51,026 nt of DNA from CAZVAO01 sp964625175 (GTDB lineage: Bacteria; Bacillota; UBA994; PWPR01), in contig CAZVAO010000001.1 of assembly GCA_964625175.1 (NCBI GenBank), forward strand, positions 1 through 51,026. Reading direction: 5' to 3'. The notes under the pieces are model-generated. The model was not told the DNA's origin. It did no database searches and worked only from the letters and a program-made list of their open reading frames with translations. The position numbers and the translations under genes are program-made. Every line of letters starts with the position of its first letter. The stretch's first letter is position 1. Positions 36,145-44,165 of the stretch are shown piece after piece.

Positions 36145-36829
36145 ATGGGATATCGCAATAAATGACCGAGAACGCCGTAAAGAGCTAGAGGAAAAGCTTT
36201 ATGAGATTAACGATTTTATCCTGAATCGTTATAATGTTTCGGAAGAGGAAGATGATATTGAAGACGAGCGTCTTTATATCATGAAAAAAGATCAAGAGGC
36301 GATTATCAAAGAACTTGAAAGTCTAGGTAGCACCGAAGAGCGTTATCAAGAGGCTTTAGCTGAACGGAGCACTGAAATTCTTGAGCAAGATCAAGATGCT
36401 GTTACATTTTTTAAGGGGATTGAACTCGTTATTTCCGAACTTAATCAAAAAGAAATAATCCTCAGTGAGTCCATCGCACAGGCCAGAGGTTTTCAAAAGC
36501 AGTTTGAAGGAATTATCGCATCATTGGATGGAGCCGATTTAGAAGCAGATCTTAAAGCGATGTTGATTGGACTCTCGCAACAAATCTATCAAAGTTTAAA
36601 AATTAATCTTGCAGAGTTTAGTGATGATGTTTTTAAGAATGTTCAAGTCAATTTGAGTCAAATGAGTATTTGGGAAATTTACACAAATAATGATGAATTA
36701 ATCATAAATATTGATGAGCAGATCCAACGGATTTTAGCACAAAAGATTGAGTTGCAACTGCGCAAAGAAGAATATGTGGCGGATTACGATAGCAAAGAAG
36801 ACAAAAGCACTGAAGATGAAATCAACTAA
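36131..36829 (+). CDS. uncharacterised acidic coiled-coil protein
   Basis: A 232-residue, strongly charged, soluble protein. Long heptad-like stretches occur around residues 10-75 (RRKELEEKLYEINDFIL; KKDQEAIIKELESL) and 85-130, with an acidic linker EEEDDIEDER. No catalytic motif, membrane segment or known domain is recognised. It overlaps ligA by 14 bp and has a good ribosome binding site (TAGGAGA) inside ligA, so it is translated with the replication/repair pair. It could be a structural or DNA-metabolism accessory protein, but that rests on position only. Confidence 0.7.
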   Translation: MKQSKWDIAINDRERRKELEEKLYEINDFILNRYNVSEEEDDIEDERLYIMKKDQEAIIKELESLGSTEERYQEALAERSTEILEQDQDAVTFFKGIELVISELNQKEIILSESIAQARGFQKQFEGIIASLDGADLEADLKAMLIGLSQQIYQSLKINLAEFSDDVFKNVQVNLSQMSIWEIYTNNDELIINIDEQIQRILAQKIELQLRKEEYVADYDSKEDKSTEDEIN

Positions 36830-36864
36830 ATGAAATGAATGAATTATTGGAGGAAAGTGAAAAA

Positions 36865-37662
36865 ATGACAAAAACACTGACATTTACTTTAACTGTACCT
36901 GAAGCTAAACGCCTCATTGCCCACGGAATCATTGAATTGCCAATTATCAAGAAAGCCCTTGAAGATCACACACTTGTTTTGGCGCATGGCATTGGCAATG
37001 CCTATATTTATGAAGCCTTAACCGCTACAAAAATAATTGATAAAAGCACCTATACGGCGGGTATTGTTGTTGATGGTGTCGCTTGTATTTCTGGAGCCAA
37101 TCCGCGTATGTCAAGTTTAGTCATGCGCAAAGGTGTTCAAGTTGAAGAAGATTGGTTAGTGGCTCTTACCAAATTTGGTCCTAATGATGTGTTCATCAAA
37201 GGTGCTAATTCTTTTGATCCATCTGGGAATGCGGGTATTTTGCTCGGAGGCAATGGTGGTGGAACAATCGGCAAAGCATATGGTCATATTCGAGCCGCGG
37301 GGAGTCACCTTGTTACACCCGTTGGCTATGAAAAACTTATTCCTTCTGTAGCTGCAACAACAGCTTGGCTTGGCCGAGACAAAGTTGACTACAGTATCGG
37401 GGTGAAGTGTGGCCAATTCATGGTCAGCGATTCAGTCATCTTTACAGAAGTTAATGCCTTAGCAATTCTATTTGACGTGGAGGCTATCCCGATAGCGTCT
37501 GGCGGGATACAGGACTGCCGTGGAGCGGTTACATTAGCGGTTAGAGGAACAAATGAAAATGTAGTAAGCTGTCTTTCTTATATTAAATCCTTAAAAGGAG
37601 AACCTGAGATTAATGGTGGAAAAAGAAGCTGTGCAAGTTGTCCCCAGCCGTGCGAGCGCTGA
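36865..37662 (+). CDS. uncharacterised conserved protein with C-terminal CxxCxxxC motif
   Basis: About 265 residues, soluble and glycine-rich. Notable blocks are LAHGIGNAYIYEALTATKI, KGANSFDPSGNAGILLGG, NGGGTIGKAYGHIRAAG and VTPVGYEKLIPSVA. The pattern of an N-terminal substrate loop, an internal KGAN-x-x-D turn and a VGxEKLIP strand faintly recalls NagB/RpiA/LUD-type folds, but I do not recognise the family and assign no function. The C-terminus CASCPQPC could bind metal. ATG 36865 follows GGAGG. Its last 50 bp overlap the antiporter gene in another frame. Confidence 0.65.
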   Translation: MTKTLTFTLTVPEAKRLIAHGIIELPIIKKALEDHTLVLAHGIGNAYIYEALTATKIIDKSTYTAGIVVDGVACISGANPRMSSLVMRKGVQVEEDWLVALTKFGPNDVFIKGANSFDPSGNAGILLGGNGGGTIGKAYGHIRAAGSHLVTPVGYEKLIPSVAATTAWLGRDKVDYSIGVKCGQFMVSDSVIFTEVNALAILFDVEAIPIASGGIQDCRGAVTLAVRGTNENVVSCLSYIKSLKGEPEINGGKRSCASCPQPCER

Positions 37663-39037
37663 ACCTGCACAAATTACAACATTTAAGGCCTATCTATTTA
37701 TACTCCTCGTTTTAAGTGCCATTACGGTATGCGTGATCTGGCAATTACCCATGCACTCCGCTATTTTTCTTTCACTGCTGAGTGGAGCCGTGATTGCTTT
37801 TTGGAGCGGATTCACATGGCCCATGATTCAAAATATGATGTTTGATAGCATTAAAGAATCACTTGTGCTTATTATGTTAATGTTGCTGATTGGCATTGTC
37901 ATTGGCCTATGGATTATCAGTGGGGTAGTCCCTTCTATGGTCTATTATGGGATAAAATTGCTCAACCCAAGAACATTTCTCATCTTAGCTCCGCTATTCA
38001 CCGCTTTGGTGGCACTCTCAATAGGAACTGCGTTTGGAACAGTAAGTACCATCGGACTTGCTATGATGAGTATCGGGCTGACTATGGGCATTAACCCCGA
38101 GTTATTAGCGGCCTCATTAATTGGTGCTCTTTTTTGTGGGGAGTTGCTCTCGCCTGTAGCCGGTAGTGTTAATCTCAACATTGCACTTTTTAAAATTGAT
38201 TTGCTTCCATATTTGCGAAAAGTACGTGTACCAATCTTCGCATCTTTTGCGCTCAGTATGATGCTTAACCTTTTCTTTGCATTTCAGAATCAACAGGCCA
38301 GCGAGCCTACTGTGATTCTGGAAGTGATGACTCATCTCACAAACAATTATCAGATTAACTGGTTTTTGCTGATTATTCCAATCATTATTATTTTACTGTC
38401 TTGGCGCGGTTTCCAAACCTTACCCGTTCTTTCCGTTGGGGCCTTTCTTGGTATTTTGGCGGCTTTACTTATTCAGAAAACCCCAATTAAACTTGTGCTT
38501 AATGCCATATATAGTGGACCTCCTGTGATTAATGACCACTATATTTTAACGGGATTAACGAACAATGGTGGTTTGGTTCGAATGATGTCACTTGTTACTC
38601 TAATTATCATGTCATTAGCTTTAGCAGGCTTGTTAGAGAAAACAGGCGCCCTAAAGGCTGTAACGCATCGTCTATTATTGATTTCCGAAAAGAGCAAGAG
38701 CCATCTAATGGGTTTTGCCATTGGCTGTGGTGGTCTCCTTGCTTTTGTTGCTGGTAGCCAAACATTAGCTATGATTTTAACGAATAAAGTCGTTATAAAA
38801 TCATTTAAGCGTCTTAAAATTGATCAAGCGTGGGGGAGTGCCGCAATTGCAGCTGGTGCTGGTTCTATCCCAGCACTTATTCCTTGGAATGCCTGTGGAC
38901 TTTTCCTTACCAATATACTCGGTGTAGCTACTGTTCACTACTTGCCTTATAGCGTCTTTATTTTAAGTTTACCATTGACAACTTTTACCTATTTTTTATT
39001 TTTAACTAGGAAGGAAGCGGACATACGTGAAGATTAA
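37613..39037 (+). CDS. NhaC-like Na+/H+ antiporter family transporter
   Basis: A 474-residue polytopic membrane protein with about 11-12 hydrophobic segments. IGALFCGELLSPVAGSVNLN corresponds to the NhaC family's GAxFGDKMSPLSDTTNLA-type motif, and the duplicated FAIGCGGLLAFVAGSQTLAMIL half is also present. Divergence at the motif means the exchanged solutes (Na+/H+, malate/lactate, amino acids) are uncertain. The start at 37613 follows AAGGAG with long spacing (12 nt), and no later start precedes the first helix. It overlaps the previous gene by 50 bp and the next by 11 bp. Confidence 0.82.
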   Translation: MVEKEAVQVVPSRASAEPAQITTFKAYLFILLVLSAITVCVIWQLPMHSAIFLSLLSGAVIAFWSGFTWPMIQNMMFDSIKESLVLIMLMLLIGIVIGLWIISGVVPSMVYYGIKLLNPRTFLILAPLFTALVALSIGTAFGTVSTIGLAMMSIGLTMGINPELLAASLIGALFCGELLSPVAGSVNLNIALFKIDLLPYLRKVRVPIFASFALSMMLNLFFAFQNQQASEPTVILEVMTHLTNNYQINWFLLIIPIIIILLSWRGFQTLPVLSVGAFLGILAALLIQKTPIKLVLNAIYSGPPVINDHYILTGLTNNGGLVRMMSLVTLIIMSLALAGLLEKTGALKAVTHRLLLISEKSKSHLMGFAIGCGGLLAFVAGSQTLAMILTNKVVIKSFKRLKIDQAWGSAAIAAGAGSIPALIPWNACGLFLTNILGVATVHYLPYSVFILSLPLTTFTYFLFLTRKEADIRED

Positions 39038-41144
39038 TCTTGATGGGGAATGGAAAGGGTGGCCAGCGTCTAAGGGGCCTCTTTTGCGCGAGTTTTATCA
39101 AGAACCAGATTTGACTTCCTCATGGCTACCGATTAATGTGCCTGGTAATTGGCAAAGAATGAGTGGATTTGGTAATAAAGAACATATCGTATATTACTAT
39201 CATGCATTCTCAACGCCTATTTTTAATGATGAGGAAGTTGTAGAGTTAGAGTTATCTCAGATTTTCAATCGCTTTACACTTTACTTAAATGGCATTGAAA
39301 TTGGCTCTTACACCTATTATTTTCGCACCCACATGATTGATATTACAAAACACCTCAATGAGAAAAACAATCATTTATTCCTGAAAGTTGCATCACCCTT
39401 ATATTCTGAAAATACGCCCTACAGCTATTTAGGACTATATGGCAACTGGGAATACTGCAATCCTCATCAGAATCCTGGTGGAATTTGTGCTCATATTAAG
39501 CTAAATATCGAGAATCGCTTACGTATCGTTGATCGTCTAATCGATTATCAATTTGAGGATCAAAAAATAGTTCGTATCACCTCGAAACTAAATATAGCAA
39601 GTCCTATTGATGACGAGGCGATATTGGATTGGGAATTGTCACCTCTGAATTTTAGCGGAGATCCCATTAAAGGAAGTAAACTATTTAGTTTAAAAAAGGG
39701 ACCTAATCATTGTAGTTTTGACTTTGTGGTCAATGATCCCAAACTATGGAGCCCTTGGGAACAGGGGGATCCAAATCTATATCAACTGAAATTACGTATC
39801 TATAATGATGATCTGTTTAAATCAGAGTATATGACCACCTTAGGTTTTAAGCGTTTGGAAGTGGTAAATGGCATCATTACAATCAATAGAAAAAATCAGT
39901 TTATTCGTGGTATTGACTATATCCCACCGAAAGTGCATACTGCTGATATCACAATTGCTGATCTCGAAAAAGACATTCAGATGATACTAGATGCCGGGTT
40001 TAATACAATTAGACTTTATCAACATCTGGCAGTTCCTGAGCTTTATCAAATTTGCAATGAAAATGGCTTAATGATCTGGCAGGACATCCCATACTTCGAA
40101 AAAGACGCAAGGAAATATTCTAAAAACGTCATTCAACCCGCAGTAAATATCTATAAAAAATATCACACTCATCCAGCCATATTCTTCTGGGGCTTACCGG
40201 ATAGTGGGGTGCCAGCACTTATCGAAAATCGCAACACGAAACCGATTCCTGAGAATAATGCCCTCAGAATAGCCCGTGCGATTCGACGTTTGGCAACAAA
40301 CCAGGTGGCGTTTACGAACTTTCAATATTTCAATTTCTTTCGATTATTTGATCATAGTTTTAACAGAAATGGTATGGAAGAATCATTCAAATTAGCCTTA
40401 GAGTGCACCCAAACAACACGTGGGCAGGCGAATATCATCTCACATTGGGGATATCCTGCTTATCCCGAGATGGCAACGATGAATGACATTATTGACAACT
40501 CAATAGAAGGTAATTCAAATAAGTGGATTGGGCCACCACCTTTTAGTGATGTGTATTTCAAACGAATGCGCGATATTGTACCCGCAGTCAATTTTGATAA
40601 CGCTTCAGAGTTTTATATGGCTTCACAAAATTATCAAGCGCGTTTATTAAGATATTTTACAAGCACATGGCGTACCCATAAATATCAACCATTTAGCGGT
40701 TGTTTTGTTTACTTTTTTGGAGATAATAGCCTCACTATATCGGATAGTATTGTTGATTATTATCGTCGACCAAAGCAGGGCTATACCGTTCTCAAAAAAG
40801 TTATGCAACCCATTATGATTTTCATGGAATGGCCAGATGACAGCTATCGTAATGGCGATATTGTAAAATTGAAGATTATGGCTATTAACGATACTTCGAA
40901 TTCATTCCCATCGTCAATATTATCATGGCAAATTAAGAATATTGATAAAGACATACTCCGCAAAGACCGCATCGTTGTAGATTTAATGGGGGATGATGCG
41001 CTAGACCTCTGTACACTAGTCTGGGAGATTGATGAATCAATCCAGCCTGGGCTCTATACAGTGGACTTAAAACTAGAGTTATCGACTCAAGAAAGTATCA
41101 CAAATTCTTATCAGATAAGAATTGAGTTTAAGGCAGGATTTTAA
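39027..41144 (+). CDS. GH2-like protein, predicted catalytically inactive
   Basis: 705 residues with the glycoside hydrolase 2 architecture: a sugar-binding jelly roll (about 1-160; WLPINVPGNWQRMSGFG, YYYHAFSTP), immunoglobulin-like domain (about 170-285), TIM barrel (about 285-560; FIRGIDYIPP) and C-terminal beta domain. At the acid/base site the family's HPSI-x-x-W-x-LGNE reads HPAIFFWGLPDSG, with S393 in place of Glu. At the nucleophile the SEFG motif reads ISHWGYPAYPEM, with H473 in place of Glu. Both catalytic residues seem lost, so it may bind rather than cut. No signal peptide. GTG start overlapping the antiporter gene. Confidence 0.8.
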   Translation: MKINLDGEWKGWPASKGPLLREFYQEPDLTSSWLPINVPGNWQRMSGFGNKEHIVYYYHAFSTPIFNDEEVVELELSQIFNRFTLYLNGIEIGSYTYYFRTHMIDITKHLNEKNNHLFLKVASPLYSENTPYSYLGLYGNWEYCNPHQNPGGICAHIKLNIENRLRIVDRLIDYQFEDQKIVRITSKLNIASPIDDEAILDWELSPLNFSGDPIKGSKLFSLKKGPNHCSFDFVVNDPKLWSPWEQGDPNLYQLKLRIYNDDLFKSEYMTTLGFKRLEVVNGIITINRKNQFIRGIDYIPPKVHTADITIADLEKDIQMILDAGFNTIRLYQHLAVPELYQICNENGLMIWQDIPYFEKDARKYSKNVIQPAVNIYKKYHTHPAIFFWGLPDSGVPALIENRNTKPIPENNALRIARAIRRLATNQVAFTNFQYFNFFRLFDHSFNRNGMEESFKLALECTQTTRGQANIISHWGYPAYPEMATMNDIIDNSIEGNSNKWIGPPPFSDVYFKRMRDIVPAVNFDNASEFYMASQNYQARLLRYFTSTWRTHKYQPFSGCFVYFFGDNSLTISDSIVDYYRRPKQGYTVLKKVMQPIMIFMEWPDDSYRNGDIVKLKIMAINDTSNSFPSSILSWQIKNIDKDILRKDRIVVDLMGDDALDLCTLVWEIDESIQPGLYTVDLKLELSTQESITNSYQIRIEFKAGF

Positions 41145-41188
41145 TATATTAAATGGAATATGTAAGTATTATCTAAGGAGGTTTTATT

Positions 41189-42052
41189 ATGATTAAGTAT
41201 AATCGCGATCAATTAGTGCAAGTCTCTGTCATGGGACAAGTTTCTCATCCAAGGGCTGCCCGCAGTCCCTATCGTATTTCGGCTAAGACCGGTGTGGCTC
41301 AGGTATTACCTGGTACTGGGGGGATCACTTATAATAAAAAAATTGGTGATGTTTGTACAGGCTTCCAAGGTGATCATGTAGAACCAGGTGTTACGCTTAA
41401 AAACCAAGATGAAAATTCCAATGGTGGTCTCAATGTTCTGGCTTGTGTCGGGAACACTGCAAAAGTTATTTCAGGTGATGCTAAAGGCGATCTTGGTTAT
41501 GTAACCGGTAAACATGGTGGGGCAGAACACGTGATGATCTATTTTGCTCAAGAGACACTTGAGAAAATGGCTATTGATGACAAAGTCCAAATTAAGAGCT
41601 ATGGCACTGGTTTGCAAATTGACGGATTCCCAGATATCCATGTCATGAACCTCGATCCAGATTTATTCGAGAAGATGGGTATTAAAGAAGTTGATGGTGT
41701 GTTGGAAGTCCCTGTTGCAACAACTATTCCTGCTTATTTAATGGGTTCTGGTATTGGATCTAGCAATGCTTATCGTGGAGATTATGATATCATGACTGCC
41801 GATCCTAAGGCCTATTTAGAATTTGGGCTCGATAAATTGCGTTTTGGTGACATTGTTTTACTGCAAAACTGTGACACTTCATACGGACGTGGCTATTTAG
41901 AAGGGGCCGTAACTATTGGCGTTGTGATTCATAGCGATTGCATCATAATGGGTCATGGGCCTGGTGTAACTACACTTATGACTAGTAAGAAGCCTTTGAT
42001 CCGTGGCGTAAAAAGCGATCAAGCGAATATTGCTCATTACTTAAACATTTAG
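41189..42052 (+). CDS. DUF4438 domain-containing protein
   Basis: 287 residues, soluble, glycine-rich beta protein of the DUF4438 family (conserved in Clostridia and Thermotogae, including a Thermotoga maritima member). Characteristic blocks are GQVSHPRAARSPYRI, KIGDVCTGFQGDHVEPGV, GNTAKVISGDAKGDLGYVTG and GHGPGVTTLMT. The function is unknown. It has a near-perfect AAGGAGG ribosome binding site and is the last gene before a strong terminator. It probably belongs with the three upstream genes. Confidence 0.85.
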   Translation: MIKYNRDQLVQVSVMGQVSHPRAARSPYRISAKTGVAQVLPGTGGITYNKKIGDVCTGFQGDHVEPGVTLKNQDENSNGGLNVLACVGNTAKVISGDAKGDLGYVTGKHGGAEHVMIYFAQETLEKMAIDDKVQIKSYGTGLQIDGFPDIHVMNLDPDLFEKMGIKEVDGVLEVPVATTIPAYLMGSGIGSSNAYRGDYDIMTADPKAYLEFGLDKLRFGDIVLLQNCDTSYGRGYLEGAVTIGVVIHSDCIIMGHGPGVTTLMTSKKPLIRGVKSDQANIAHYLNI

Positions 42053-42059
42053 TCATTTG

Positions 42060-42088
42060 AAAAGGTGCCAACTGATTGGCACCTTTTT
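42060..42088 (+). terminator. strong intrinsic terminator after the DUF4438 gene
   Basis: Perfect 11-bp stem AAAAGGTGCCA (42060-42070) with TGGCACCTTTT (42077-42087) and a T tail. It ends the long pcrA-to-DUF4438 run. Confidence 0.92.
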
Positions 42089-42118
42089 AACCAGCTATGA
42101 AGGATAGGAGGACGTTTT

Positions 42119-42844
42119 ATGATCTATGGAATAATTGCTGTTGTACTGGCACTTTTAGTTGTGGTACTCGCGCTCACTCTGTCAAGAAAAAATAAGGTAG
42201 CCTATCAAAGTATGCCTGAAGTAAAAGTAAATGTGAATGTTAGCCGAAAATATGAAAGCACAACCCCTTCATTTGATGATGAGTCAGAGGATGAAACAAA
42301 CTACTTCATTGAATTTCTCGATGAACAACAGAAAAAATACCGTTATAGCGTCGACTTTTCTACCTACTTAGATACTGATAAAGGGCAATACGGCACTTTG
42401 ACCTACAAAGGCAATCGTTATTTGTCTTTTGTGGTGGACCCAACACTTACTAACTCTAATAGAACGACTCATCGCTACTTTTTCCAAAGCGATCAAGTTA
42501 CTAATAGCAAATTTGAACTTTTTGCTGAGTTACCTTCAGAAAATATCAGCATTTCAGCTTCAGAACCGATTCCAATTACCTATAATGAGGTTAAGAAATT
42601 GTATCTCGAAGGGAATTTCAGTGGTGATGCCTTTTTCGGTATCGATAATGAGCAGGGTAAAACATTACAATTCTCTTTTGATCTTAGTCACAATTCTATC
42701 GTCATTGACGTTCCAGATGTTAAACTAAAAGGATCCTACCAAAGTGTTGTTCATGATATCTCGCAAATTCTATCTTATATAGATGCTTTCTTTAATGGAA
42801 TGGATATTCCTAAAACCTTTAAGATGGATTTTATTAAGTGGTAA
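42119..42844 (+). CDS. DUF2500-like membrane-anchored protein
   Basis: A 241-residue protein with one N-terminal helix (IYGIIAVVLALLVVVLALTL), then a soluble region. The middle (about residues 70-105, KYRYSVDFSTYLDTDKGQYGT then LTYKGNRYLSF) resembles DUF2500, where a beta-rich domain ends with a GDKG-LT-x-QG-x-R-Y-x-x-F pattern. The C-terminal half is not recognised. The start follows AGGAGG. It is a single-gene unit between two terminators. It could be an envelope protein; function unknown. Confidence 0.65.
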   Translation: MIYGIIAVVLALLVVVLALTLSRKNKVAYQSMPEVKVNVNVSRKYESTTPSFDDESEDETNYFIEFLDEQQKKYRYSVDFSTYLDTDKGQYGTLTYKGNRYLSFVVDPTLTNSNRTTHRYFFQSDQVTNSKFELFAELPSENISISASEPIPITYNEVKKLYLEGNFSGDAFFGIDNEQGKTLQFSFDLSHNSIVIDVPDVKLKGSYQSVVHDISQILSYIDAFFNGMDIPKTFKMDFIKW

Positions 42845-42871
42845 ATACAGTACCGAATACTATTCTGTAGC

Positions 42872-42912
42872 AAAAAACAGTACATTCTTCAGGAAAGTAC
42901 TGTTTTTTATTT
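42872..42912 (+). terminator. strong intrinsic terminator after the DUF2500-like gene
   Basis: Perfect 12-bp stem AAAAAACAGTAC (42872-42883) with GTACTGTTTTTT (42897-42908), followed by ATTTT. Confidence 0.9.
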
Positions 42913-42983
42913 TAAGATTGCCTTTTTAAGACGCTTCAAGATGCAATAACTATTTTAAGGTTTATGGAAAGCTATTTTTGATA

Positions 42984-42989
42984 TATAAT
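42984..42989 (+). promoter_or_regulatory. -10 box of the iadA operon
   Basis: A perfect TATAAT 32 bp before the iadA start. The -35 candidate TTTATG at 42961-42966 (17-bp spacing) is poor. Confidence 0.5.
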
Positions 42990-43020
42990 GTGTTTATAAG
43001 TCTATTAAGGAGTGTTCATA

Positions 43021-44163
43021 ATGATTAAATTATTAAAGAATGCAGAAGTATATGCTCCAGAATATCTCGGTAAACAAGATATCCTAATTGCCGGAAACCA
43101 AATTGTAGCAATTTCCTCGCAGATTGATGCAAGCGCTTTACCGAATGTAACAGAATTTGATTGTACGGGACTTAAAGCGATGCCTGGTTTTATCGATGGT
43201 CATGTCCATATAATTGGTGGTGGTGGAGAAGGCGGGCCTAAAACGCGTACGCCAGAGCTTGTTTTAAGTAGCGTTTTACGTGCTGGTGTCACAACTGTGG
43301 TTGGCTGTTTAGGAACAGATGGCACCACCCGTTCCATGGAATCATTACTGACAAAGGCCTATGCACTTGAAGCAGAAGGCATTACAACCTATATTTACAC
43401 AGGATCTTATGAAGTCCCAACACCGACCTTAACGGGAAGCGTCAAAAATGACATAATACTAATTGAAAAAGTCATAGGCGTAGGGGAGATAGCGATTTCT
43501 GATCACCGTTCCTCCCAGCCAACGCTAGAGGATATTCAAAAGTTATCTGCTGATGTCCGTGTAGGTGGTATGCTCGGTGGGAAACCAGGAATTGTACACC
43601 TCCATGTAGGTAAGGAAGATACGGGGATTGATTATATCTTTGAAATCGTTGCTAATACAGATATTCCTGTAACGCAATTCTTACCGACTCACATGGGACG
43701 CACTCCGTATTTACTAGATCAAGGACTTAAACTGATAAATATGGGGGGTAAGATTGATATTACGGCTGGCAAAAAAGCGGTTGATCAGGTCTTATACCTA
43801 CTGAATAAGGGCGCTAACATCAAAGGAATTACGATTAGCTCAGATGGAAACGGTAGCTTACCCAAGTTTGATGATGAGGGCAACCTTATTGGGTTAGCCG
43901 TTGGTGATATGCGAGAAGTCTACAAGGTATGGAAGTCTCTTATTAAAGACCACAATATGGCAATCAGCGATGCCCTGCAAATCGTCAGTAGCAATATTGC
44001 TGCCAATCTTAATATTTCTGATCATAAAGGCTGTTTAAAGGCAGGATCTGATGCAGATATTGTTCTGATGGATCATGATTTAAACATCAAAAAACTATTC
44101 GCTAAAGGCCGTTTAATGCTCGATAAAGGTGTACCCATTGTCTTAGGAACCTTTGAGGAATAA
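43021..44163 (+). CDS. iadA: beta-aspartyl peptidase (isoaspartyl dipeptidase)
   Basis: 380 residues. It hydrolyses isoaspartyl dipeptides left from damaged proteins. The signature is DGHVHIIGGGGEGGPKTRTPE (H61, H63 metal ligands). Further blocks are AISDHRSSQP, VGGMLGGKPGIVHLHVG, LPTHMGRTPYL and ITISSDGNGSLPKFDDEGNL with the catalytic Asp. E. coli IadA has a carboxylated Lys162 bridging the metals; the aligned position here is Glu156 (GVGEIAISDH). ATG 43021 lies 8 nt after AAGGAG. It is followed after 2 bp by the S41 protease gene. Confidence 0.94.
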   Translation: MIKLLKNAEVYAPEYLGKQDILIAGNQIVAISSQIDASALPNVTEFDCTGLKAMPGFIDGHVHIIGGGGEGGPKTRTPELVLSSVLRAGVTTVVGCLGTDGTTRSMESLLTKAYALEAEGITTYIYTGSYEVPTPTLTGSVKNDIILIEKVIGVGEIAISDHRSSQPTLEDIQKLSADVRVGGMLGGKPGIVHLHVGKEDTGIDYIFEIVANTDIPVTQFLPTHMGRTPYLLDQGLKLINMGGKIDITAGKKAVDQVLYLLNKGANIKGITISSDGNGSLPKFDDEGNLIGLAVGDMREVYKVWKSLIKDHNMAISDALQIVSSNIAANLNISDHKGCLKAGSDADIVLMDHDLNIKKLFAKGRLMLDKGVPIVLGTFEE

Positions 44164-44165
44164 CC

